A stretch of DNA of 64,000 nt, taken from contig MU385861.1 of the NCBI GenBank assembly GCA_022497145.1, positions 555,450-619,449 on the forward strand. Reading direction: 5' to 3'. The position numbers and the translations under genes are program-made. Positions 23,314-36,400 of the stretch are shown one piece after another (position 1 is the stretch's first letter; every line of letters begins with the position of its first letter). This stretch comes from Rostrohypoxylon terebratum (lineage: Eukaryota > Ascomycota > Sordariomycetes > Xylariales > Hypoxylaceae). The notes beneath the pieces were generated by a model, which was given only the letters and a program-made list of their open reading frames with translations, was not told where the DNA came from and made no database searches.

Positions 23314-26300
23314 CTAATCAACTTCGGAGTCGGAATCATCGTCATCGTCGTCATCCTCCTCCTCATTTTCATCTTCGTCCTCTGACACAGTTTGGCCTAG
23401 ATCGGCAAGTCGTTTCTAATGATAACTTGTTTAGTATCCTGTTTTTTGTAACTTCAGGGAATGGTGACGCACCTTATATTTTTCGACCTTTTCTTCTATA
23501 TCGCCAAAGACCATTAGAAGATCATCGAGTTCAGTTTGTGTAGCTGCCTTTTGCTCCTCCTTTTCATCCAATCGTGTGCGAGACTATTGCTTATAGTCAG
23601 TATGCTCGTTTCCACACCTCAAATGGCACATCACTTACCTCCTTTAGCTCTTTATCCTTCTGCGACAACTGTTGATCTTTTTGTGCTAACTCCTTCTCGA
23701 GCTTCGAACATTTCTCCTCGGCAGCTTTCGTCTTCAACTGCTCAGCCGAAAGCTTGGCAGTATATTCTTCATGGGCAGCATGTAACTCCTCGGTTTTTGC
23801 TTTGCCCGCCTGGGTTGTGTCAGTCCATGCACAAACCACGTTGTAGAGTCAAATATGTCAAATATACCTTCATAATATCCACCTCGAGACGGCTGATTGT
23901 AGCACGGAGGTCTGCCATTTCCGCCTCGGATCGTCGTTGAATTCGCGCAGCTTCCGCCTCCGCGGTCTTGCGAACGTAATCGAGCTGTCTTTGCAATTCC
24001 GCCTGCTTGTCGCGATAGTCCGCATGAATTACTTCTGCGGCCTTGGCTGCTTCCTTTCGAATAGTCTCTATTTGCTTTTTGTGAGCTTCATCTCTGGATC
24101 GCTGTTCTGCCCCGATTTTTCTGCGCATATTAGCGAGGGCAAATCAGGATAGTACATAACATCTAGGCACTTACTTGATTTCCTCGTTGTGATGCTGTTG
24201 TATGGCTTCATTAACACTCTTGATTCGTGCCAATTCCGCGTCGGCAGATTCTTTAGTCCGACGATGGTCTGCTTGTTCTTGCCCAAGCTTTCCGTTAAGC
24301 GAGGCCATATCAACGAGAGTGGCTTGCAATGTTCGTTCCTTTTCGTCGACTTGCGCTCGCAAAGAGTCCACCATTTCGCGAGATATACCCTTTTGAATGC
24401 CATTAGTGACCACCGAAATTTCCATTCCAGGATCGCGATCAATAGCTCTAATCATGCGACTATAATTGTCCTTGAAGAAATCCACAAAAGTCGCATCAAA
24501 GTAAACATCGGGCAAATTGCCTGTGTTGTCCAGCTTCTGTGGGAGGACCTCGAAATTTCTCATGAATGGATGGCTTCGTAGCTTATTGAGAGCGTCAATA
24601 TATTTCTCTCGGCCCATTCGAGAAATGAGGACGTCGTGTAACGTGGCCCGAGGAATTGGAGAGTCTTTGGTAGAAAACTCGTAAACGACTCCTAAGATCA
24701 TCGCGCATAAGCCTTGGGCGATTGGGCTGCTCGAACTGTGGCGTACGGCTTCTTGCGCAAGCATTTGAATGTTGCTACCTTCTCCCAAAAAGTCATTCAC
24801 CCCATCAAGATCTTCGAAAAGCCACCCTATTAATAACATTAGATAACCAACGGATGTTCGATCATCCTCTCCTCTAGCAAGCCCACTGACGAGATGTGCG
24901 GCGATCGTTTGAATACTGGTTACGACCTCTTCGCCGCTATCAGCATCGCCTTCCGTTACAGACATGGCCAAAGCTTTCGCTTCCGCATTATCAAAAATGA
25001 GATGGAAGGTGATGACTGCCGCAAACCAATGACGATATGGATCCGCTGTTGTCGACTCATTAGATGGCCGAAGCAAGGTGGTTAATACGTTAGCCGTCTC
25101 GTCCATGCCAGATGAATGTCCTTCGATTGCCCGTCGCAGAAAATGGAGGCGGACGTCAGGGTGATTGTGAAAATACGCTTTGATACACTGGCAAGCAGCT
25201 AGACGTAAGTCGAATGCTTGAGTTGTAGGCACACTCAACGTCAGATCTAAGAGACCGTCGATCACGTAGACGGCTGGAATGCCATTAGACTTGCCTGCCT
25301 GCCCATTCGTTGGCGGAGACGTTTCTAGTACCGAAGGAACTTGTAGCTGTGCGAAGTTCTCTTGTAGTTTGGAATTACCCCTGATAATATCCGCGCAAGT
25401 TGTCAAGGCCTACGTCACATGTAAACAAACATTGCACGATGTTGAAGATGGGGAGGAGTTCGAACCTCTGCTTTGATGGACAACTCTGCGTCACGACTGA
25501 ATGCAAGCTGCAGCGCATGGTAGAGGACCCCATGTTGCCAGAAAGCAGCCTGGTTTTGTGATGTACCGACGGCACCGGAAACAAGAAAAAGTCGAATGAC
25601 CGCAAGTAGAGCGTATATATTTCTGTTACGCTGCTCCTGTGCCCAGTGAGCAACGTCTTCTTCCACCCCCTGCCCGGTCTTGTATGTACTTTCTAAAAGC
25701 TTTGCTAGCTGAGGGATGTAACCCTCTTCACGGAAGAGGCTTTGATTGGAAGGGTTTAAGCGTAAAAGGTTAGCGAGAAGAATCAGGCAGTCCTCAACTA
25801 TTCTATCCCCTTCGGATAGAGATCCTTCGGCTGCTATGATTTCAAACACCCGTCCAAACACATTTGAAAAGGCTACAAGCTTCTGAATATCGGGAGAAGA
25901 GGGAGTCAGATAGGTGAGAAGGGTTAAGGCTTCGTTGCGAACCGCCTCTCTGCGGTCGTCGAGTGCAGCAACTAGTCTAGAGATGCCGAGAGGGGCGGTG
26001 AAGACACACACTTCCGTTCTTTCGGTGCGGGCGGAGAGGATCGCGAGGAGAAGCTGTAAGGAATACAGCCGGGAATAGAAATCGTTTGTCTCGAGAAAGT
26101 CTAGGAGTAGTGTTATGTTCTCTTGTCGCTGGGTGAACTCGTCAGCTAACCAGAGTGCGATCTCTTCGGAAGCCTCAGGACTGTCTTGGTTGGGGCTGAA
26201 AAGCATCAACAATGTCTCGAGAACAACCTTGACGGTGTCTACATCTTCGCCATCCTTTGCCAAACTCCCTATCAGACTCCTCAAAGCTCCGGAGGCGACC

Positions 26301-26452
26301 GAAGCAGGATATTCTTTGGCGAAACTCCGCAGGCCTAGTATAGCAGCACGACGGTCTTCGAGAAGAGTGGCGGAGCTCAGGCGGCCGCTAAGGACGGTTA
26401 TTGTCTCGCCGACGGACTGCTTGGCCGGAGTAGTAGTAATGGTAGAGAACAT
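23314..26452 (-). CDS. uso1: Uso1/p115-like vesicle tethering protein
   Basis: Six exons on the minus strand: 26452-25466, 25409-24175, 24120-23868, 23809-23639, 23583-23473, 23415-23314 (about 952 residues). Long coiled-coil tether that docks ER-derived COPII vesicles at the Golgi. The first ~650 residues are the armadillo-like globular head; its start PAKQSV...VLSGRLSSATLLEDRRAAIL is highly characteristic. The heptad-rich coiled coil (about residues 670-900) is relatively short for Uso1. The C terminus is a strongly acidic Asp/Glu run ending DSDSEVD, as in p115. I chose the Met at 26452 (MFSTITTTPAKQ) because it matches the family start; an in-frame ATG exists 42 bases upstream. The first intron has a weak GTTCGA donor, but the splice is phase-consistent. 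Confidence 0.9.
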
Positions 26453-27665
26453 TGTTGGTGCTGTGCTGCAGCTGCTTGATCTCGCTGGTCTCACTGTTGC
26501 GCGTGCAGTCCATTGGCGAGTAAGAGGTTCCGCTACCGACTTTGGCGCATCGTACCTTGAATGGTTTTAGGAGGCTGGGTCTGTATAGTTGCGATCTTGT
26601 ATCATCCGAGTGCCTAGTAGTGTCGGTCGAATAAGTCTCCTCGAAGCCCTTTAGAGAATAGGCGACGTCGGTGGATATGTATGTGGGTTGAAAAGGTAGG
26701 TTCGGGTTGTAGTATGCAGCTGGAGATGGGGATGGAGATGGAGATGGAAATGGAAATGGAAATGGAACCTAAAATGGGATATTTTGGCCAGATATCGATA
26801 ACCTAACATCAGCTATAGGTACTAGGTAGATACTAGGTAGTAGGTATGTATACATACAATAGGTACGAAGTAATACCTACCTACAATTGCAGATAGTGCT
26901 TATTATCACTATATGGCGGCACTAATCCCACTAATCCCACTGGTGATCCCACTGATCCCCCAATCCCCAACCTAGGTGGGTCTTGCATAGTACGTACTAT
27001 GTAGTACGTAGTAGAGTAGTACGTAGTATATAATATGGATGTGATTGGGTTGCACCGATTGGCCACGGCAAGTCCACTGTGACCGCTGATGCGAACTCTA
27101 AAAATGCGACTGGAAGGTGGATCTTGTCAAGGCTTCCAAAGCTTCGCGACTTGAACTTTTGCCTCGTCAAATCTTTCAAATCTTCTTCCTCTTTTTTTTT
27201 AACGACTTTCCAAACACGTTCATTGTGCCCATCATCACTTACACGGCTACGAATGCGCTCATAGACGAGTCGCTTAAAGTCATCTAGTTCGTCAGAATTA
27301 AAAAAAAACAACTTTATTAATTCTGACATATTTCCATTGTAGTCACTACCCACAGGTCCTACTTAATCATCAGCTGCGAGTTGGAATTTTATTAGTGATG
27401 AGCAACGACTTGTCTTTCCGACTATTATTACATCTTCCATTTGGATCTCGCTCGGTCTGAGCTTACAGACGTACCAGATTTGATAAATCTGCTATGCCCC
27501 ATGCGACCATTGCTCGTGCGACTTCCAATTCCTCCATTTCCCTCCGTCCTCTCGTTTTCCTCGAAGAGTCGGTATTCGATATTTAGCCCTGGTTAAGTCG
27601 TCCTCTATCTTCTGACTTCAAAGTACCACCATCCTTGAAGGACCGATCATCCCAACACCGCCAAC
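26453..27665. other. Divergent promoter region between Uso1 and Rat1 genes
   Basis: About 1.2 kb. Contains a GGAGAT/GGAAAT hexamer run at about 26722-26766 and a cluster of TAC/GTA palindromes (GTAGTACGTAG-like) at about 26990-27030. It also has a TCAGAATTAA...TTAATTCTGA inverted repeat at about 27292-27328. A minus-strand frame of 118 codons at 26997-27353 is helical-looking and charged but matches nothing I know and is not called as a gene. Confidence 0.45.
26722..26766. repeat. GGAGAT/GGAAAT hexamer microsatellite
   Basis: About seven tandem hexamers of the form GG(G/A)(G/A)AT. Confidence 0.7.
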
Positions 27666-30600
27666 ATGGGTATTCCCGCTGCCTTCCGTTGGCTTTCCAA
27701 CAAGTATCCTAAGATTATATCCCCTGTCGTTGAGGACAGGCCGATTGAGATGGATGACGGCTCAGTTATTCCTGTCGACACCACTCAACCCAATCCGAAT
27801 GGCGAAGAGTTCGATAATCTCTATCTTGACATGAATGGTATCGTACATCCGTGTTCGCATCCTGAGGATAAACCCGCCCCAAAAGACGAAGAAGAGATGA
27901 TGTTGGAAATATTCAAGTATACCGACCGCGTAGTCAACATGGTTCGCCCAAGGAAGTTGCTCATGATTGCCATTGGTTCGTACTCTACCCTACTCCCTCA
28001 CCGATCATTATTTATGCTAACAGTGAATTCGTAGACGGCGTCGCTCCTCGCGCAAAGATGAACCAACAACGGTCCCGACGCTTTCGCTCTGCCCAGGAAG
28101 CCAAGGAAAAGCAGGCTGGTAAGGAAGAGCTACTGCAGATGATCAAGAAACAGAATGGCGGTACATTGCCACCGGAAACACTCGAAGAAGTAACCAAAAA
28201 AGCTTTCGATTCCAACGCCATCACACCTGGCACCCCCTTCATGGATATACTTGCGATGTGCTTGAGATATTGGTGTGCATATAAGCTTAACACTGACCCT
28301 GGCTGGGCAAAGATGAAAGTTATCATTTCCGACGCAACAGTGCCTGGTGAGGGTGAGCATAAGATTATGAATTTCATTCGCTCGCAGAGAACATCTCCTG
28401 ACCACGACCCAAATACGAGGCACGTTATCTATGGATTAGATGCTGATTTGATCATGCTGGGACTCGCCACCCATGAGCCTCACTTCCGTGTCCTCCGAGA
28501 AGATGTTTTTTTCCAGGACGGTAAGGCAAAAGGCTGCAAACTTTGCGGACAAAAAGGCCACGATGCGCAAAATTGCCGTGGTGCGGCCAAGGAGAAAGAC
28601 GGCGAATCCGTCGAAAAAGACAAGGCTTTCCCGTTGAAGCCTTTCATATGGCTTCATGTTTCAGTATTGAGAGAGTATCTAGCCGTCGAGCTTGATGTCC
28701 CTGGACTGCCATTTCGTTTTGATTTAGAACGTGCCATCGACGACTGGGTCTTCATGTGCTCCTTTGTTGGCAACGATTTCCTTCCACATCTTCCTGCCCT
28801 GGAAATCCGCGAGAACGGTATTGATACGTTGACCGCTATCTGGAGGGATAACCTACCCCTCATGGGTGGCTTTCTCACTAAAGATGGACATGTCGACCTC
28901 GAGAGGGCCCAATACATTCTTAGCGGGCTCGCAAAGAAGGAAGACGCCATTTTCAAAAGGCGAAAAGAGACTGAGGACCGTAGAGAAGCTAGCTTCAAAA
29001 GGCGTAAGCTACAAGACCAAAGGAATGGGCGTAATGGCCGAGGTAATAACGATGCCTCGAATAATGGTCTCCCCGCCGGCCTCCCTAAGGCTCTCACGCA
29101 CGATATGATTGTTAATCGAGGTGCCGCCCAGGACGCGAATGAAGCTAACAAAAGTGCTGCGGCAGTACTCAAAAGTCGCATCCAGGCACTTCAATCAGGG
29201 GCAGCAGAAACAGCTAACGATAGCACTGGAAAGAGCAGTGCGGAATCTCAAGAGCAACCTTCTGCTCTAGGTAAACGTAAAGCATCTATGATGGAAGAAG
29301 ATGCTCCGAGTACGCCCGGGAGTAACTCGGCCGCGAGCGATGAGCCAGAAGATACGGTTCGGTTGTGGGAAGAGGGTTATGCCGATAGATACTACGAGCA
29401 AAAGTTCCACGTCGACCCAAAGGACATCGAGTTTAGACATAAAGTTGCACGGGCATACGTGGAGGGGCTCGCCTGGGTCTTGAGATACTATTTCCAGGGA
29501 TGCCCCTCATGGGAATGGTTTTACCCCTATCATTATGCTCCATTTGCGGCGGATTTTGTGGACATTGGCAAAATAGAAATCAGCTTTGAGAAAGGCAGGG
29601 TTGCGAAGCCGTTCGAGCAACTCATGAGTGTCCAGCCTGCTGCGTCCCGTCACGTTCTCCCAGAGATTTTCCACGACCTGATGACAGACGAAGAAAGTCC
29701 AATCATAGACTTTTACCCCGAAGATTTCCAGATCGATCTCAACGGAAAGAAGATGGCTTGGCAGGGTGTCGCACTCCTGCCGTTCATAGAGATGCCTCGA
29801 CTGTTAGCTGCCGTTGAGGAGAAATATCCTCTCCTAAGCAGCGAAGATGCGGCCCGCAACGCCCCTGGCAGAGACGTGCTCCTTCTTTCCGAGGCTAACC
29901 AAGACTTATACGATGACATAATTGCGCACTTCTATTCCAAGAAACAGGACGACTCTACACATAAACTCGATCCGCGTATAAGTCAAGGTTTATCTGGGAA
30001 AGTCGAAAAGGTTCCCGAATACCTGCCCCATGGAAGCTTGGAATATCCGCTGGAGAGGAACGCTCTGCCTAATGTGGACGATGATCGATCGCTGACGTAA
30101 GTAATTAAGGATATCCCAATTTCCGAAAATGAAAAAATTCCTTTTGGAAGCTAACCATCTATAGAGTTTATTATGAACCACCTGGAGGCGCACACAACCA
30201 CAAATCGATGCTTCTTAGAGGGGCACAGTTGCCAACGCCGGCCCTCGATCGTAGGGACATAGAAGAGCTTAAGGGAAAGATGCGGAATTCTGGTCGAAGC
30301 TACGGGGGTGTGCCTCTTGGGCGCGGTAACTACAGTGGGGGCAGAGGCAGGGGAGACAGGATCAACTACGCACCGGATTCGCGACGAGATAGGTCTAATC
30401 GACCACCGTCATACCAGGACGGCTACAACAACAGTTCGTATCCCGTTCCCCCCCCCGTTCCGCCTCCAGGTTGGGTCCCGCCACCTCCCGGATTTCCTGG
30501 CTTCGGAAATGGATTTCCGCCTCCACCGCCCCCGGCATATTTTGGCGGCGGTAGCCGTGACGCCTATGGCAATGGATATGGTAGTCACCAAGGGGGTCAA

Positions 30601-30795
30601 CATAGAGGAAATTACGGCGGAAGCTACGGAGGTCATCAGAGCCATGGAGGATATCCCCCCCAGCCTCCTCGGAACGGCTATGGCAACCAGTATGACAGGC
30701 CGTCTCACGGACGCGACGATCGCGATCGTCGATCAAATGATGGACGCGGCGGTTATCGAGGAAATGGTGGCTATGGCCGCGGATATAGAGGATAA
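27666..30795 (+). CDS. rat1: 5'-3' exoribonuclease 2 (Rat1/Xrn2)
   Basis: Three exons, 27666-27975, 28035-30096 and 30165-30795 (1,000 residues). Nuclear 5'-3' exonuclease that degrades uncapped RNA, drives Pol II termination (torpedo) and trims rRNA. The N terminus MGIPAAFRWLSNKYPKII is diagnostic, with the XRN_N acidic-patch sequences LYLDMNGIVHPC, PRAKMNQQRSRRF, GEGEHKIMNFIR, IYGLDADLIMLGL and FVGNDFLPHLP. A CCHC zinc knuckle, CKLCGQKGHDAQNC, sits near residue 275 as in Rat1 orthologues. The conserved C-terminal region around WVLRYYFQGCPSWEWFYPYH is intact. The last exon is Pro-rich then RGG/GYG-rich, a disordered RNA-binding tail. Intron 2 has a good GCTAAC branch site. Confidence 0.96.
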
Positions 30796-31372
30796 AGCGG
30801 AATTGTATCGTAGTAGTAGACCTGGGCAATGGAACCATCGACTAGAAGGGTTATGAGCCTGCACTTGAGACTGGCCGAACCATATTTTGCTATGATCATA
30901 ATTATACTCTCTGGTCTTTCTAATTTTGGTGATAGGTAGAGAGCTGGCTGGTCATACGAAGATGGATAGAGTCTTGGGGATATTGAATCTTTAATTTCCC
31001 GATTCGACTTGCCTATTCGCGTAGACATCTCAGTGTCCATATAAGTTTTATATTATATTTGTACTCGGTCCATCTATTCGTTCTGTTGTGCCTCTTCTCA
31101 ATGGCAACTACCTACCTACCTAGGACCTAGGTGGATAGGTAACTATGATGTTAAAAGATCTAGAATCCATCTAAGAATTTATATATTAACATTATACCGA
31201 GTATTATATGTGAGATTTGCCGATAGTTACGCTGCCTGCTGCATAGGGAGAGGTATGAGGTATGTAAGACCTGCAAGCAAACAGTTGAAGGAGGGCAAGG
31301 AGGGTCGGCCCGTAGTGGATGGATGTTTAGTGTGGGTTGTGTGGGTTGTGTGGGTAATCGTCTACCGATGGG

Positions 31373-31400
31373 CCATGGACCATGGACCATGGACCATGGA
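31373..31400. repeat. CATGGAC heptamer tandem repeat
   Basis: About four perfect copies of the 7-mer CATGGAC. Confidence 0.75.
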
Positions 31401-32758
31401 CATAGACCACGGATAGCTACCATAGGCGTCAAAATTAGGAATCTCCCGTGAAGATCGATTATGACCCTAAGCAAGAAGAGTCTGGCCGTTTTAGGATGCT
31501 CTACGTCGTACGAATAGGTAGATGGCCGAGATTCGAACGACGATAAGTGATTTGCGAAATGCTTGCGTGACCTTCGCAGCGATGGTAGCCTTTGGTGGCA
31601 TGGTGGTATATAAAGGGCAGGGAACTTGACGAACTTCAAGGGTTCTGTAAGGATTATTAGTGGCTGAAGAGCCCCCGGGAATATTGGGCATTCGACGATT
31701 AGCGGTCTACAGTGTACACTAGACACTACCTGTACTACCTCCAGCTACCTACCTACCTAGTACCTGCTACCTAGCCCATCCTAGGTCCTACATACATAAC
31801 CTTGTCCTACTATGTATGTAGGTGCAGGCCAGTACCTACTAATTTGGATATCCCCCGCCGAATACATCACCAGTGACCGCTCCAAACTTTTTTTTTTATT
31901 GAAATGCGCTAGACCTCGTGGGTGCTTTAGACTTGCGACTTACAGATGAATCCATGATAGTAATAAACCTGCACTAAACTAGCCTCGGGTCCACCACGTT
32001 TCGTTTCGGTGTTTTATGTTTTATGACTCGTACTTAACTTTTCACCTATTGAGCTCGGCGGTAGCAACGGCCTCATACAGCTCGTTACCTTGGAAGCTTG
32101 AATCAAAGCTCTCCCCGCAGTGTACATGGCAGGTACGGTTGAACTGAAGGTTCAATGTCACAGAATATTACAGGTTGCAGATTGCAGGTTGCAGGCGCAG
32201 GTGTAAATGCTCTGGGCTGTCCATGATTCGATAGGTACCTAGGTCTTAGGACCTAAGACCGTAGCACCTCCTTCAGGATACCACCTCCAAAAAGGTAGGC
32301 CGACCTTTCCTACGTGGGACAGCAGCATTGGCAAGTGGCACCTATGGAACCTTCAATGCCCTCCAATGGCTCCAACGGCTCCAATGGGGATGTATCACTG
32401 CTGGTAATCCTACCCTCTGCCCTTACCCTTTTCTACTAGACGGGTTGGATAGGCTGGATAGGGCATATTCTACCTATACCCCCTCCCCGACAATCACTTC
32501 AAACTTGCAATTGACTCCCATTACCCAAGCATCATTAGGACCTATGTAAGACTTAAGTACTAAGCACCCCCAACCCCCAACCACCACCAGACCACCACCC
32601 CTAGGGCTCTCTTGCATATGTCTCTAGTACCTACATAGTAGAGTCCTAGACCGACAGATGGGGCGACGGCTTTGTCTCTTCGACGCTAGCTTAGACGACT
32701 TTACTCACAATCACGTAGTACGAAACATATCCATGGCTGTCTGATGAGAGAGATATAC

Positions 32759-32798
32759 AGACACAGACACAGACACAGACACAGACACAGACACAGAA
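32759..32798. repeat. ACAGAC microsatellite
   Basis: About six and a half tandem copies of the hexamer AGACAC. Confidence 0.8.
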
Positions 32799-33484
32799 AG
32801 AGGAAAAGAAGAATAAGAATAAACGCAAATAGGCATCGAATTGATTTAACCCAATTCGTTATCACAGATCATATCGAACGAGTCGACTTCAAGGTTGTCG
32901 CAAACGTGTCCGATATCGACCCTAGCCTTAATAGTATTAGATCTATTAAGTTAAGAAGGACATGATCTACCTATTCTTCTACTATTTCACAATTGTCACC
33001 TGTGTCTGCGTAAAACCCCGTCGAAGGATCATCGAGAAGGAAGGGAAAAAAAGAATACCCATATCATTATCTATTATTCATTATCCGTTATCCGTTATCC
33101 GTTACCCACACAAAAATTCGAGCCGTGATCCCTCTTAGAAAGCCACAACACATACTGCTGTACACCCCCCTTCTCTGTCTACATACATAATCCATACAAT
33201 ACCTAGTACTGGTACCTATCTACCTATCTTATTCCTTGACTTACCTAATTCACACCCAACGTGGAGAACAAAATCGAATTTAGATTGTTCCAAGGTCATT
33301 CTAAGGAGGAGGGTAGGACGATCTCTTGTCAAACAACCTAGATTTCGAGACATTACCTCTACGTTTCGCAAACGAGCTTATAGTTCCCTCTCCAAAACTC
33401 TTGGTTGCCGCTGGCTGTGCTCCATGACGACGTCACAATGTTGAGAAGACCCTCAATCGCGATCCGACGGTATACGAGCACAAG

Positions 33485-36400
33485 ATGAATGGTGATGCGG
33501 GCCTCGTGGGATGCTTGGTCGAAAGACTTACAACTAGGGTACTGGAAGCTCTTTTCCTGATCTTATTGCCCCGTCGTCCTGTCGTCCTGTCGTCCTGTCG
33601 TTTCATTGTTCTGTCTTCCTGCTTCCTGTGTGATACCATACCATAGCTACATCCTTTGCTAATCGCCGTGTTTGCGCGCAGCTTCCGCACCGTACCGGCA
33701 CTCCAGGCCAGGACCTCCAGCGCGACGATGTTGCTGGCATTACACGCGCCACCCTCGTAAAGATTAGCGCTTTTTCTATAGCCGTCGTGTTCGAATCCCT
33801 CCTTTCACTTCTAGAAGAGCTCGGTCGCCCATATAAGAACTTCGCGAACCACCCACCCCATATACTCCTCTCCGAAGTCTATGTCCTATCCCTCGCTGCC
33901 GATTGCTGCTCAGCCCATTGGGATACTCTCAGAAAGGCTGCTTCCGATGACGCCACTGAAGTGTCCGGTTCCGGACCTAAGAGTCCAGAACCGCTAGACG
34001 ATGGCCTTGTGACGAGGGTTTTCGAGCTTTTTACACACCTGCTTAATCCGCTACCCGAGAACTATACTTTGCCTGCTAGGACATTATTAGACGAGAAATC
34101 TGCACGGGAAATTTTCGATCCTCGCTTCAAAGAACCGGCGTCTAGGGCTGCTTCCTCAAGCGGTTCAGACGACTCTCGGGAAAGTAAGGGAGCAAAGACG
34201 GACGATGTGGAGGACATTGAACCGTATATCAAGACCATCGTGGAATTCGTGACCGCGTCGAGCTGGTCGGCTTCCTTCGAATACGTGAGGGCCGTCATCT
34301 ACGGCATCCGGGCAACAGCTCCGGCACAACAACAAGTCCCAACACAAGCAATGGCCGAGGAAGAAAAGACTTCGCTGGTCATATTACGCTTCATCTCGTT
34401 TATGTGGGTTGATAGCCAAAAGCTTGGGTTGGTCATTCAAGAGCTGTGCTCCAGTTTCCTTCATTTTCGAAGAGCCTACCAAAACACCGTTGCTGTTATC
34501 ACGCCGCTTCTAATTACTAGGTGGATCGAGCGTTATCCCGAAGAGTTCGTCATGTTGCACCTACAGCATAAGAAGCTCGATGGTGGTGCTGATACTCTTT
34601 TCGACATGACGCATACGATAGCCGACTCCGGCAAAAGACGGTCGGCATTATATCCCTTCCAAACTTCCTTGCTTATGCTGATTCCTGATGTATTCGAGGT
34701 GGCGAGTAATTTGCGAGAGGCTAAGACCACCGGCATGGCTAAGAAGGTCGCGTTTCTCGAAAGTCTAAGAAAAGCACTCAGGAATAAGAATGACACAGCT
34801 GGATACTGTCTTGTGAGCCTTCTCCGAGCCGTCCGCCATTTCGACGACGATGGTGACGCTACTATTGTAAGCTATGCTATGGACGTCCAAGACGAAGTCC
34901 GAGATGCCGTCTTTCGGCGGTACCACCCTAACGGGGAAGGTGGCTTATTTGACCAAGATTTGACCACCGCCGCGTTCATCAGCCTTATGCATTTGAACTT
35001 TGAAGGCTCTGTAGAATCCCTTACGCAGGCGTGCCTTAACTCATCTGCCCCTCATAACTTCAAGATCGCTTTGATCCAGTCGTGTTCATATTTCGCGCGA
35101 CAACCTAATGCCCAAGACTATCGCCGTCTATTCACCGAGGCTGCTAGTTTCATACAAAGCCGACTGAAGGTCAGATCCTCCTCGATGCGGCCTGTTTCTA
35201 TAGGATCACATACTAATCTCATTAGGCCATGTCTGCAATCTCGGCAGATTTATACACAGGCGATCGCCATTCTCAACGCAAAGCATCTGAGACAAGTGCG
35301 TCGACGGCTACGGTGATATGTAATATCTTGAAATTCTTGGACGCATCGCCTTCCACCCTATTCGAAGGTCCTCCTTCGGACAGCTCCGAAGCGCAACGTT
35401 TTTATGACGAAATATTTGAGGCCTTCGTTTCGTGCCTTGTAACGGCAAACGACTCTGTCAGAGCCCTCGCCAGCAGTGTAGCTAAAAAGCTACTTACCCC
35501 AGATGGTATTCTGTCCTCGTTGCGTAAATCAAAGCGTGTTGATTCAAACAGTTTCGGTGTCAAATTTTGGAAATTGACGTAGGTACAAATTCGTCTTGAT
35601 TGAAGGACGCACATTTTATTGACTTATCGCAGATCGCTCGTACTTATGGAAATGTGTGAAAAGTATGAGCAGCAGGAGGATGACGCGCTACTTAGATCCA
35701 TCCACGGATATCTCGAGTCACGCTTACTACTGCTGAGTTCGATCCAGGTTAGACTAGGAATCCATAAACATGCTCCTTAGACGATACTGATATATTCGCA
35801 GGAGTTATCCGCCGTATCTGAAGATATTCCGGAACGAGTAGCGACCTCGAACAAACTAGAGACACTTTTCCTTACCTCGCTCTGCTCTCCAGACATCGAG
35901 ACGTGTCAGTTGGTGACGTCTTGCATAGGACTCTTCAATGAAGAGTGTCGCATCTTAGATTCAACTGTAGATGCTAGCAAGACGGCAAGCTTAATCCTAC
36001 GAAATAGCGAGATCTTTGGTGAGATCGCGTCTCCCGACTTTAGATTTACGGGCATGATGGCCTTCCAGAAACGAATCCGAGCCCTGCTTCGAGGCATGCA
36101 ATTTCCGAGCGTAGGTATTCTTGATGCTTGGGAGAGGGCGTTTGAAAAGTGGCATCACCTGTCTAAAGATGTATCTACGACATCTACCGACAATATTGAT
36201 GAGAGGGGCTTCTCTAAGTGGAGGAATTTATCTGGCTTCCTCGCATCCCTCGGTGGCATTTGCACGGCGGAGCAAGCTTACGTCCTTGAAGAACCTGCTG
36301 CAGGCGGATTGAAATGGATAGACCGGCTTTCGTCGGAAAATCATGAGGAACCTCTTCTCAACAGGTACCTCCGAGTCAGCACACAACTTCTCGCATGCAC

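Larger units (their letters stand above)
30796..33484. other. 2.7 kb gene-free region before the RasGAP gene
   Basis: No gene is supported. Contents: CCTAGG-type repeats at about 31119-31133, 31755-31790 and 32236-32260; GTGTGGGTT repeats at about 31332-31352; a tandem CATGGAC heptamer at about 31373-31400; GCAGGTT/GCAGATT repeats near 32172-32198; ACAGAC repeats at 32759-32798; and CCGTTAT repeats at about 33085-33108. A minus-strand open frame at 31160-31726 owes its length to low complexity and is not called. Confidence 0.5.

Noticed and set aside
26997..27353. 118-codon minus-strand frame in the Uso1-Rat1 promoter
   Set aside because: Charged and helical-looking, but unrecognised and ending in palindromic TAC/GTA repeats. 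Evidence is too thin to call a gene.
31160..31726. 188-codon minus-strand open frame
   Set aside because: Length arises from low-complexity and heptamer repeats; no domain, no introns to extend it, odd composition. Treated as chance.
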